A stretch of 64,000 nt of DNA from positions 1 through 64,000 of the forward strand of contig NZ_WVVW01000012.1 in the NCBI RefSeq assembly GCF_009857815.1. The letters run 5' to 3'. The notes below the pieces were generated by a model. That model did no database searches, was not told the origin of the DNA, and was given only the letters and a program-made list of their open reading frames with translations. Numbering within the stretch: the first letter of the stretch is position 1; every line of letters begins with the position of its first letter. The stretch is from Pseudomaricurvus sp. HS19 (GTDB lineage Bacteria; Pseudomonadota; Gammaproteobacteria; Pseudomonadales; Cellvibrionaceae). Both the position numbers and the translations under genes were made by a program. Of the stretch, positions 28,601-35,940 are shown in pieces.

Positions 28601-28671
28601 GCTTCGATGCGGTAGCTGCCGATTTCTGTACCTTGGGGGAGGGCGAGGTGATTCTGCTGCTGCTCTGACAT
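25618..28671 (-). CDS. Large Ser/Thr kinase-pseudokinase with PEGA and MORN repeats
   Basis: First gene of the island's operon. The 1017-residue protein combines the parts of its two paralogues. It has an intact kinase (about 20-304; GMGGFG 27-32, Lys50, D165, DFG 184-186), a pseudokinase (about 362-624, without HRD or DFG) and a Ser/Ala/Gln-rich linker. A transmembrane helix (about 771-789), a periplasmic PEGA domain (about 824-876), a Cys pair CDGDC, and five or so MORN repeats (about 901-1002, motifs GEGRFDWNNGQSYDGDW and alike) follow. The ATG at 28671 begins MSEQQQNHLALPQG, aligning with the other kinases; the upstream ATG at 28749 is less likely. It presumably founded the trio by duplication, or is the fusion product. 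Confidence 0.92.
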   Translation of the reverse strand: MSEQQQNHLALPQGTEIGSYRIEAVLGMGGFGIVYKARHTLFEDRLVAIKEFLPRDMAGRHGSTVVPHTTSDQTLYDDNLERFVKEGQTLVKLQHPNVVHCIDLFKANGTAYLFMDYEDGAPLDVLIKAHESQGSRYTEEQLLAILIPLAEGLEFIHSREVIHRDIKPDNIFLRRADESPVIIDFGAARQNYLSVTQTQAPFTPFYAPAEQMDTDRSPRPTLDIHAFGGLMYRMVCGAVGPDAQKRMMEITFGKDDPLEWSRVRMAGDYSDQFLALIDQCLALRPEKRPQTMTEVRERLEQLASAEPPRKKRRAGAGKGAQASASEPKRTPSVPFADGTLNNAYADCRLQLIGRDDQVPGRSGWRLYFGEPEDTEELPQLLFQWFPNPNEVDTATFIGQFREHDDDWTDYRLEYTPCCNFPNDTFSHCISIEDACSESLQEHLQYLEQQGYRYSEAGLLRLMENILDAAPGIRSFEPGHLVHPELILLEGANSVRWMYFGNVRQPGWFREPGRQQAGFTPYDFPQTEQFFSNPEHKALADLELQRGDVYAFGAIMFRMVCGYEPPNFVDRARPENIRFSASQLKRAGYSSALGQLIDQCISLNAADRPDNLMTLESRVKALAKEASTSEPVLVKATPNRSPFVGVHNGPGMSFGMVEAYKRCRRHGTDNIAGEALRLDHPYSSWLLDKIGEQGSNNTASGSDGSRREQPRQKSTAETSAEHAQPSSAAHSRAEQPRSQQSANPTNNKPAAEPDPDPAAASSASTGKRQQKLAVLGVVVIFMAIPFFVWLNESKSYHRSGSSSSLSFPPEVTAAPAPASATTDAPLYVKTTPANARVYVLNIKPKFKQGMRLEPGDYNLQVTADGYRDHFQTVTLDNTSGYTANIVLQKIPGLDNCDGDCWNGNGVSTYSDGVYRGQWMNGKRHGEGRFDWNNGQSYDGDWRADVRTGQGFYQWTNGDSYIGGFDNGNRQGRGIYTWGDGSSYTGGWKQSKRHGSGVYTRTNGSKVEQQWQNGEQINR

Positions 28672-28722
28672 TCCAATCCAGCCGGAGGCTATCCATACGA
28701 GTTTTTGACACAAGTCAGAGAA

Positions 28723-28738
28723 TGTAAACGACGTCACA
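28723..28738. promoter_or_regulatory. Possible CRP/Vfr-type binding site
   Basis: TGTAAACGACGTCACA matches the CRP half-site arrangement TGTGA-N6-TCACA with one mismatch. It lies 52 bp upstream of the kinase operon start and 325 bp before gcvT. One chance match of this quality per several kilobases is expected, so this is only a candidate. Confidence 0.3.
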
Positions 28739-29062
28739 TTATTAGGCAATTATGCGATCAAAATTACGAGTTTTTATAGCCAAATGGTCTGGAAGCCTCG
28801 AAAAGCACGGTTTTTGTTTATAGTTTTTGTGAGTTTTGAGGGGCAGCGGGTTTCTCTGGAGGGGCGACCCCGGTGATTCAGGGCTATAACGTTTTCTAAT
28901 CCAAAAATAATAACTATTAATTTAACTAATCCATTAGCGAGCCTTATCATGCCCGCTTATTCTGTAGTACACGGGCGGGTCTTCTGTTGCTGTTGCAAAC
29001 GCCCGGGTCTGGCAGAACATTCCTCCAGCAGCGTCATCAGCCAATTAACGTCGGGAAACGTC
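28739..29062. other. AT-rich divergent intergenic region before gcvT
   Basis: Contains the promoters for the leftward kinase operon and the rightward gcvT gene, though neither could be fixed. The stretch 28890-28935 is very AT-rich. A hairpin with arms CGGGCG/CGCCCG (28973-28978 and 28999-29004, counted by eye) lies 60 bp before the gcvT ATG. No glycine riboswitch consensus was recognised. Confidence 0.4.
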
Positions 29063-30178
29063 ATGACTGAACTTCTGCAAACTCCCCTGCACGCCATGCA
29101 TCTGGCAGCGGGTGCCAAGATGGTGCCTTTCGCCGGTTACGATATGCCCGTCCAGTACCCGGACGGCATCAAGACAGAACACCTGCACACCCGCGACGCC
29201 GCGGGCCTGTTCGACGTCTCGCACATGGGGCAGGCTGTGCTCAGCGGCCCACAGGTGCGTGCCGACCTGGAAAAACTGTTGCCGCTGGACCTGGATCTGC
29301 TGCAGCCGGGCCAGCAGGTCTATACTTTCCTGCCCAACGCCGATGGCGGCATCGTTGACGACCTGATTGTCACTTGCTGGGACGACGCGACCTATTTCGT
29401 GGTCTTCAATGCGGGCTGTAAAGCCAAGGACGAGGCGCACTTCCGCGCTCACCTCTCCGCCGACACCACGCTGGAGCTGCTGGACGATCGCGCGCTGCTG
29501 GCCCTGCAGGGGCCCAAAGCGGTGGAAGTACTGGCGGCGTTGGCTCCCGAGGTGCAGCAGCTGGTGTTTATGACCGGCAAGCATGTCTCACTGGTTGGCG
29601 CTGAGTGCTTTGTCACCCGTTCCGGTTATACCGGTGAAGATGGCTTCGAAATCTCCGTACCGGCTACCGCTGCCGGGCAGCTGGCCGAGGCGCTGATGCA
29701 GTCGCCGCTGGTGAAGTGGATTGGCCTCGGTGCCCGTGATTCCCTGCGCCTTGAGGCGGGCCTCTGCCTGTACAGCCACGACATGAACGACGACACTTCA
29801 CCGGTGGCGGCCAGCCTTATGTGGGCGGTGGCAAAGAGCCGTCGTGTAGGCGGCAGCAAAGAGGGTGGCTTTATCGGTGCCGAGAAGATCTTTGCGGTGC
29901 AGAAAAACGGTGTGGCAGAGATGCGCGTCGGTTTCCTGATCGACGGCAAGGCGCCGGTGCGGGAAGACGCCGACATCGTTGATGAAGATGGTGAAGTGAT
30001 TGGTCGCGTCACCAGCGGCGGTTTCTCACCGAGCCTGAATGCCCCCATCGCCATGGGCTACGTCAAGGCGGGTTATGCCATTCTCGGTACGCCAGTGGCG
30101 GCCATGGTGCGCGACAAGCCGCGTCCTATGACGGTGAGCAAGATGCCGTTTGTGCCGCAGCGCTATTACCGGGGATAA
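29063..30178 (+). CDS. gcvT: Glycine cleavage system T protein (aminomethyltransferase)
   Basis: GcvT moves the methylene group from aminomethylated H protein to tetrahydrofolate, releasing ammonia. The 371 residues have the normal family layout: LHAMHLAAGAKMVPFAGYDMPVQYP at the N terminus, SHMGQ, the folate-binding middle, ALQGPKA, and TRSGYTGEDGFEI, ending with the C-terminal barrel domain (GRVTSGGFSPSLN). The ATG at 29063 gives the family's usual start; the frame is open 38 codons further upstream (from 28949), an extension containing four Cys in a row that is not expected in GcvT. Next comes gcvP, with no gcvH between them. Confidence 0.96.
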   Translation: MTELLQTPLHAMHLAAGAKMVPFAGYDMPVQYPDGIKTEHLHTRDAAGLFDVSHMGQAVLSGPQVRADLEKLLPLDLDLLQPGQQVYTFLPNADGGIVDDLIVTCWDDATYFVVFNAGCKAKDEAHFRAHLSADTTLELLDDRALLALQGPKAVEVLAALAPEVQQLVFMTGKHVSLVGAECFVTRSGYTGEDGFEISVPATAAGQLAEALMQSPLVKWIGLGARDSLRLEAGLCLYSHDMNDDTSPVAASLMWAVAKSRRVGGSKEGGFIGAEKIFAVQKNGVAEMRVGFLIDGKAPVREDADIVDEDGEVIGRVTSGGFSPSLNAPIAMGYVKAGYAILGTPVAAMVRDKPRPMTVSKMPFVPQRYYRG

Positions 30179-30274
30179 GTACCCATCCGGCACTCGCGGT
30201 TAAGAATAGAGGTTAAGAGCAGAGGCTGATGCAGCCGCCGGCGCCGGTTCACACTGGCGCAGGTCCCACGCCGC

Positions 30275-30332
30275 AGGAGCGCACTCCTGTGCGCGATGGG
30301 TATGAACAGATCGCGCACAGGAGTGCGCTCCT
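30275..30332. repeat. Perfect 23-bp inverted repeat (REP pair) between gcvT and gcvP
   Basis: Arms 30275-30297 and 30310-30332 are exact reverse complements around a 12-nt loop. The sequence reads AGGAGCGCACTCC... and belongs to the same REP-like type (GTAGGAGCGC) seen at 1519. It would form a strong hairpin in the gcvT-gcvP transcript and could act as mRNA stabiliser or partial terminator; there is no T run. Confidence 0.88.
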
Positions 30333-30361
30333 ACAACATATTTTTCAACCCGGAACCCATC

Positions 30362-33181
30362 ATGATTCACGCAGATTTTCAGTCCCGTCACATCGGTCCC
30401 GACGCCAGCGAGCAACAGCAGATGGTGGAGTCGCTGGGCTACAGCAGCCTGGCCGAATTTATCAGTGCCGTAATCCCCGGCAATATCCGCCTGCCGGCAG
30501 CGCTGGACCTGGCGGAGGCCAGCAGTGAAACCCAGGCGCTGAAACTGATGCGCGAGCTGGCCGACAAGAATCAGGTGCTGCGCTCCTTTATCGGCCAGGG
30601 GTATTACAACACCCATACCCCGCTGGTGATCCTGCGTAACGTGATGGAAAACCCCGCCTGGTACACCGCCTACACGCCGTACCAGCCAGAGATCTCCCAG
30701 GGGCGCCTGGAAGCACTGCTGAACTACCAGACCATGATCTGCGACCTCACCGGTATGGAGCTGGCCAATGCCTCCATGCTGGACGAGGCCACCGCTGCGG
30801 CGGAAGCCATGACCCTGTGTCAGCGCATGTCCAAATCCAAATCGCTGAACTTCTTTGTCGACGCCGACTGCCTGCCACAGACCATCGACGTGGTGATGAC
30901 CCGCGCCGAGCCGCTGGATATCAATGTCATCATCGGCAACCCGGCCACCGACCTGGATGTGGATGATGTGTTCGGTGTGCTGCTGCAGTACCCCGGCGCC
31001 AGCGGCCAGATCAACGACTACCGCGCCCTGATTGAAAGAATTCACGCCGGCAAGGCGCTGGTGGCTATGGCGGCTGATCTTCTGGCGCTGACCCTGCTGA
31101 CCTCGCCCGGTGAGCTGGGTGCAGATGTGGCTATCGGCTCTGCCCAGCGCTTTGGTGTGCCGCTGGGCTTCGGGGGTCCACACGCGGCTTATATGGCCAC
31201 TCGTGAACAGTACAAGCGTTCACTGCCCGGTCGTCTGGTGGGGCGCTCCAAAGACTCCCAGGGCAACGACGCCCTGCGCCTGGCACTGCAGACTCGCGAG
31301 CAACATATCCGCCGCGAGAAGGCGACTTCCAACATCTGTACCGCCCAGGTGCTGCTGGCGGTGATGGCGAGCATGTACGGTGTCTACCATGGCCCGCACG
31401 GCTTGCGCGCTATCGCCAATACCATTCACGCCAAAACCTCAGTGCTGGCCGCCGAGCTGAAGGGTGCCGGATTTACTGTTGAGAACAGCAGCTGGTTCGA
31501 CACGCTTACCATTGCCACCGGTGACAAGACCGCAGACATTCACACCGCTGCCCGCGCGCTGGGTATCAACCTGCGTGAAATCGACGACAGCAAACTGGGT
31601 GTGTCGCTGGACGAAACCGTGGAGGCGGAAGACCTGCACACCATCCTCGCGGCGTTCGGCATCGACTCCCTTGCCGCCGGCGAGGCGGAGCTGCTGATTC
31701 CGGAAGCCCTGCGTCGCAGCAGCGAGTTTATGATCCATCCGGTGTTCAACAGCTACCACTCCGAAACCGAAATGCTGCGCTACCTGCGTGGCCTGGCGGA
31801 CAAGGACCTGGCGCTGGATCGTGCCATGATCCCCCTCGGTTCCTGCACCATGAAGCTCAATGCCACCGCCGAAATGATTCCGGTGACCTGGCCGGAGTTT
31901 GGTGCCCTGCATCCGTTTATTCCGGCCGCGCAGGCACAGGGTTACGCCGAGCTGGACAAGCAGCTACAGGTGGCACTGTGTGAGGCCACCGGTTACGACA
32001 ATATCTCATTCCAGCCCAACGCCGGCTCCCAGGGTGAGTACGCCGGTCTGCTGGCGATCCGCGGTTACCACCACTCCCGCGGCGACAGCCACCGCAACAT
32101 CTGCCTGATCCCCAGCTCTGCCCACGGCACCAACCCGGCGTCGGCGCAGATGTGTGGCATGAAGGTGGTGGTGACTGCCTGTAACGCCAACGGCGAAGTG
32201 GATATGGAAGACCTGCGCGCGAAGGCAGAGCAGCACAGTGATAACCTCGCGGCCATCATGATCACCTACCCCTCCACCCACGGCGTGTTCGAAGAGAACG
32301 TGCGTGAGATCTGTGAGCTGATCCACGGTCACGGCGGTCAGGTCTATGTGGATGGCGCCAACTTCAATGCGATGGTGGGCCTGTGCAAACCGGGCGAGTT
32401 TGGTGGCGACGTGTCGCACCTAAACCTGCACAAGACGTTCTGTATTCCTCACGGCGGCGGTGGCCCCGGTGTAGGTCCTGTGGCGGTGAAGTCACACCTG
32501 GCGCCTTTCCTGCCGGGTCACCGCGTAATGGAAAATAAAACGTCTGCTGTGTCTGCGGCACAACTGGGCAGCGCCAGCATTCTGCCGATTACCTGGATGT
32601 ACATCACCATGATGGGTGCGGCTGGCCTGCAGCGCGCGACTGAGGTGGCGATCCTCAACGCCAACTACATTGCCAAACGCCTGTCGGTGGCTTTCCCGAT
32701 TCTCTACACCGGCAGCCGCGGCCTGGTGGCCCACGAGTGCATCGTCGACCTGCGTCCTATAAAGGAAGAAACCGGCGTGGATGTCGAGGACGTGGCCAAG
32801 CGCCTGATCGACTACGGTTTCCACGCGCCCACCATGTCCTTCCCGGTGGCGGGTACGCTGATGATCGAGCCTACCGAATCGGAAAGCCTGTATGAGCTGG
32901 ATCGCTTCTGCGACGCCATGCTGAAAATCGGTGAGGAGATCGAAGCGGTGCGCAACGGTTCCATGCCGCTGGAAGCCAGCCCGCTGGTGAATGCGCCGCA
33001 CACCGTGGAGATGGTTTCCGCCGACAGCTGGGACAAGGCATACCCCCGTTCCCAGGGCGGCTTCCCGCTGGAGTCCCTGCGCAAAAACAAGTACTGGCCA
33101 CCGGTGGGTCGCATCGACAACGTCTACGGCGATCGCAACCTGGCGTGTTCCTGTGCGCCGATTGAGAGCTACATGGAGTAA
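30362..33181 (+). CDS. gcvP: Glycine dehydrogenase (decarboxylating), P protein
   Basis: GcvP is the pyridoxal-phosphate enzyme that decarboxylates glycine and passes the aminomethyl group to lipoyl-H protein. The product is about 939 residues, normal for the single-chain form. Seen: N-terminal [19 protein letters not shown], the glycine-rich [10 protein letters not shown] stretch, and the PLP-binding lysine in [20 protein letters not shown]. The ATG at 30362 starts [13 protein letters not shown], as in relatives; upstream in-frame starts lie within the inverted repeat. It follows gcvT after 183 bp and is closed by a strong terminator. H protein must be encoded elsewhere. Confidence 0.97.
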   Translation: MIHADFQSRHIGPDASEQQQMVESLGYSSLAEFISAVIPGNIRLPAALDLAEASSETQALKLMRELADKNQVLRSFIGQGYYNTHTPLVILRNVMENPAWYTAYTPYQPEISQGRLEALLNYQTMICDLTGMELANASMLDEATAAAEAMTLCQRMSKSKSLNFFVDADCLPQTIDVVMTRAEPLDINVIIGNPATDLDVDDVFGVLLQYPGASGQINDYRALIERIHAGKALVAMAADLLALTLLTSPGELGADVAIGSAQRFGVPLGFGGPHAAYMATREQYKRSLPGRLVGRSKDSQGNDALRLALQTREQHIRREKATSNICTAQVLLAVMASMYGVYHGPHGLRAIANTIHAKTSVLAAELKGAGFTVENSSWFDTLTIATGDKTADIHTAARALGINLREIDDSKLGVSLDETVEAEDLHTILAAFGIDSLAAGEAELLIPEALRRSSEFMIHPVFNSYHSETEMLRYLRGLADKDLALDRAMIPLGSCTMKLNATAEMIPVTWPEFGALHPFIPAAQAQGYAELDKQLQVALCEATGYDNISFQPNAGSQGEYAGLLAIRGYHHSRGDSHRNICLIPSSAHGTNPASAQMCGMKVVVTACNANGEVDMEDLRAKAEQHSDNLAAIMITYPSTHGVFEENVREICELIHGHGGQVYVDGANFNAMVGLCKPGEFGGDVSHLNLHKTFCIPHGGGGPGVGPVAVKSHLAPFLPGHRVMENKTSAVSAAQLGSASILPITWMYITMMGAAGLQRATEVAILNANYIAKRLSVAFPILYTGSRGLVAHECIVDLRPIKEETGVDVEDVAKRLIDYGFHAPTMSFPVAGTLMIEPTESESLYELDRFCDAMLKIGEEIEAVRNGSMPLEASPLVNAPHTVEMVSADSWDKAYPRSQGGFPLESLRKNKYWPPVGRIDNVYGDRNLACSCAPIESYME

Positions 33182-33208
33182 GTTGCTCAGCTGGCATTGC
33201 GCGCACAG

Positions 33209-33236
33209 AAAAAACGGGCCCCTGGGCCCGTTTTTT
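33209..33236 (+). terminator. Rho-independent terminator after gcvP
   Basis: Stem AAAAAACGGGCCC/GGGCCCGTTTTTT (33209-33221, 33224-33236), perfect over 13 bp, 28 bases after the gcvP stop. The preceding bases CTGGCATTGCGCGCACAG resemble those before the terminator at 40844. Confidence 0.93.
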
Positions 33237-33397
33237 CGTTGGAATGCCCTTACCATTGCCTGGAAAGCCCACTGTCTTCAGGGCGTTTGCTTTTAATATC
33301 TGGCAGGATAAATATGTTTTGTTTTTACCGGGCGTCGGATAATGCACTGGTTTAATTTTTTCAGGTTTTGCGGGGCAGTCCCGTTTCGGAAGGCCTT

Positions 33398-34279
33398 ATG
33401 ACAGATCAACACGAAACGCAGCCACAGGCCTCTGCCGGTGCTGTGCATTGGCAGACCTTTGCTTCGCATTGGAGCAGTCTGGGGCCGCCTCTGCGCCCGG
33501 TAGATACCGATATCCAGCTGATAGATCAGTTGCTGAAAGAGCAGTTGCTGAAAGGTACCGCCGTGCCCCGGTCGTCACCTGCAGACATACTGGTTTTGGG
33601 TGTGACGCCGGAGTACTACCATTTCTTTTCTGCGCAAGGTGATCGCGTCAGGGCTCTGGATAAATCCCCGCAGATGATTGCCAGCGTATGGCCGGGCAGC
33701 CGGGAGGATGCGGTGGAGGGGAGCTGGTTGGCCATGCCCTATGCAGACAATAGCTTCGACCTGATCCTCTGTGATGGCGGCCTGCAGCTATTGCCTTTCC
33801 CTAAGGGCCTGGGCCAGTTACAGCAAGAACTGCTGCGCTGCCTGCGGCCCGGCGGTCGCTTTTGCGTGAGGTTGTTTGCGCGTCCCGCAGAGCCTCTCTC
33901 CATAAGGTCTGTGTTGGATCAGGTGGTCGATGGTCGCCTGAACAATCTCCACGCGTTAAAAATTCTGGCCGGTATGGGTTTGCAGGAGACGACGGAGCAG
34001 GGCGTGGTATTGGACGCTATCTGGCATTCACTCCAGCAGCGTTTCAGTGATTGGGGGCAGTTGGCTGGGTTATTGGCTATGGATGCGCGCGAGGTGGCGA
34101 TGCTTGATGCGTATCGGGGCAACAGCGCGGTCTACCATTTTCTCAGTGAGGCTGAGGTCATTGACGTCTTTTCACAGCAGAAGGATGGATTTGGGCTTGA
34201 GCACAGTGTCACCCGTTACCCGGATTATCGCTATGGCGAATTCTGTCCGACCCTGCTTTTTGAAAAACAGGCCGGCTGA
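33398..34279 (+). CDS. Class I SAM-dependent methyltransferase-like protein
   Basis: The 293-residue protein resembles small-molecule methyltransferases of the Methyltransf_11 type. It has a degenerate motif I (ADILVLGVTPEYY, about 61-73), an acidic residue after strand 2 (VRALDKSP), MPYADNSFDLILCDGGLQLLPFPKGL (motif post-I/II) and LLRCLRPGGRFCVRLFARP (motif III). The glycine-rich loop is altered from GxGxG to LGVTPE, as in some families that still bind SAM. Substrate unknown. The ATG follows GGAAGG at good spacing; an upstream TTG at 33368 is less likely. It converges with the FMO-like gene, only 7 bp apart. Confidence 0.85.
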   Translation: MTDQHETQPQASAGAVHWQTFASHWSSLGPPLRPVDTDIQLIDQLLKEQLLKGTAVPRSSPADILVLGVTPEYYHFFSAQGDRVRALDKSPQMIASVWPGSREDAVEGSWLAMPYADNSFDLILCDGGLQLLPFPKGLGQLQQELLRCLRPGGRFCVRLFARPAEPLSIRSVLDQVVDGRLNNLHALKILAGMGLQETTEQGVVLDAIWHSLQQRFSDWGQLAGLLAMDAREVAMLDAYRGNSAVYHFLSEAEVIDVFSQQKDGFGLEHSVTRYPDYRYGEFCPTLLFEKQAG

Positions 34280-34286
34280 TCGTTTT

Positions 34287-35846
34287 CTAGCTGATTTTCT
34301 CTGGCTTGGTGAGGCCTGGAATGTCACCTTTGAGCAGGTGGCGGAGACGCCCCTCAAGGCCGATTTTGACCAGGTGGTTAAAGCGGCTGACCGGCATTTT
34401 TGCCAGTATTTCCCTGGCGAGTTGGGGTTTGGCATTGGGTCCGGTGAGACGAAATTGCGTGCTCTGGGTTGGCCCGTAGACCATGCGCAGCCACAGGCGG
34501 GGGTGGCGCCACAAATAGCGCCATAGCGGTGGCAGGCAGCCCATCAGTCCGGCCAGATCGTCCAGGTAGTGATGGAAATCCACCAGTGCGCGCACCCGTT
34601 CGGCGCTGTGGCCCAGTTGTGCAGTATAGCGTTCCCGATCCGCGTGAATGCTTTGCTGCATAGGTGCCAGCTCGGGCAGACTCAGGCGTTTGGCAAACAC
34701 CAGTGCGGTATACCGGGCTTGCATCTCCATTAACGGAAACTGGCTGCCAAAGCAGGGTCTGGCCGTACCGACAAAACTGAGCCGGTCGCCATAGGCCGGG
34801 TGAAACATCTGTTTATACAAATCTCTCGGGTTGCTGCCGGCCGCCTGCAGTGCCGGTGGCAGAAAGCCGGCTTCGTTGCGATAACCTGTGCAGAAGAGCA
34901 CGTAATCGACATCCTCTAATGCCTGACCACAATGGTCGATAAGCTGCCTGCCGCCATTTGATACCTGAACAATATCGCCGACCAGTTCTGCGTCGTATTC
35001 AGCGATGGCTTCGGCCAGCGCGGTAGTCTTGGTGCCAAAGTTGCCAAACGGCCCCTTGCTGTCGATAAGGCTGCTGTTCAGATCGGCAATGACATCGAAT
35101 ACCGGATGTTTCAGGCTGCGATCGAAGGCGACAATGCGCGAGGCTGCTGTGCGACCAAAGGCTCTGGGTAGTCCCCAGAAACCGCGGTGAGTGGATAGGT
35201 CGGCGGGCTCTTCGCCGCGTCGGCGCGGTGTGATCCAGCCGGGGGAATGGCGCAGGCTGATCCAGGTTTTACTGGCCACCCTGGCCACTTCCAGCGCGAT
35301 ATCGGCGGCGGATTCGCCACCGCCGACAACCAATACGCGCTTGCCTGCCAGTGCCTCGGCGCTCTTGTAGCTGGAGGAGTGCTGATAGCTGATACCGCTC
35401 AGTGCACTATGCCAGTCGGGCAGTGCGGGAATACGGCTGGCCCCCGTTGCCACTATCAGGCGTTTTGCACTGAACTGACGCCCGGATTGCAATTGGACTT
35501 GCCAGTGTTGCCGGGCGTCTTCAGATACGTTGGTGACGGTTTCATTGAGTAAAAACTTATCGCCGATCTGGTAGTGCGCGATATAGCGCTGCCAGTAATC
35601 CAGTACCTGCGCCTTGGTCCAGAAGGATTTTTCAAAACCGTCGCCGATCCAGAAGTCGGAGAACATGCTGACGGTGCAGGAGGAGGTGAGTAGCAGGCTG
35701 TCGTAGGCCTTGGCAAAGTTACCGCCGATAGCGGCGCTGGCGTCTATGGCCAGCACCTTGCCGAGCTGGTTCTCAGTGCATTCCTTAACGGCTACAATCC
35801 CTGCCGGGCCGGCGCCAATCACAATACAGTCGTAGTCGGTGTTCAT
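34287..35846 (-). CDS. FMO-like flavin monooxygenase/NAD(P)-FAD oxidoreductase
   Basis: The 519-residue protein has two dinucleotide-binding motifs: FAD at the N terminus (CIVIGAGPAGIVAVKEC, about 7-23) and NADPH at mid-protein (VLVVGGGESAADIALEVA, about 183-200). The order and spacing fit the flavin-containing monooxygenase family, which oxygenates N, S or ketone substrates. The classical FxGxxxHxxxY/F fingerprint was not found, so the exact class is open. The C-terminal 100 residues are rich in Arg and Leu. The ATG at 35846 begins MNTDYDCIVIGAGPAG; a longer reading from 35951 overlaps the divergent neighbour. It is divergent from the PaaK-like gene with about 95 bp between starts. Confidence 0.85.
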   Translation of the reverse strand: MNTDYDCIVIGAGPAGIVAVKECTENQLGKVLAIDASAAIGGNFAKAYDSLLLTSSCTVSMFSDFWIGDGFEKSFWTKAQVLDYWQRYIAHYQIGDKFLLNETVTNVSEDARQHWQVQLQSGRQFSAKRLIVATGASRIPALPDWHSALSGISYQHSSSYKSAEALAGKRVLVVGGGESAADIALEVARVASKTWISLRHSPGWITPRRRGEEPADLSTHRGFWGLPRAFGRTAASRIVAFDRSLKHPVFDVIADLNSSLIDSKGPFGNFGTKTTALAEAIAEYDAELVGDIVQVSNGGRQLIDHCGQALEDVDYVLFCTGYRNEAGFLPPALQAAGSNPRDLYKQMFHPAYGDRLSFVGTARPCFGSQFPLMEMQARYTALVFAKRLSLPELAPMQQSIHADRERYTAQLGHSAERVRALVDFHHYLDDLAGLMGCLPPLWRYLWRHPRLWLRMVYGPTQSTQFRLTGPNAKPQLAREILAKMPVSRFNHLVKIGLEGRLRHLLKGDIPGLTKPEKIS

Positions 35847-35940
35847 GCGTTGCAGATCATCTGATTGATCGTGTTGTTGCTTGGCGACAGGCGGTGTGAC
35901 AAGGCGAAAACCAAATTCATAGAGTGAGAAGGCGCGTTTT

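Noticed and set aside
10904-28671. Type VI secretion locus
   Set aside because: Kinase, phosphatase and FHA genes fit the regulatory part, but no tssB, tssC, hcp, vgrG or clpV gene is in the window.
28672-29062. Glycine riboswitch before gcvT
   Set aside because: The conserved glycine aptamer sequences could not be found; the region is AT-rich with only one hairpin.
28949-29062. 38-residue N-terminal extension of GcvT
   Set aside because: Homologous start is MTELLQTPLH at 29063; the extension has a CCCC run and no family match. Kept only as a possible leader.
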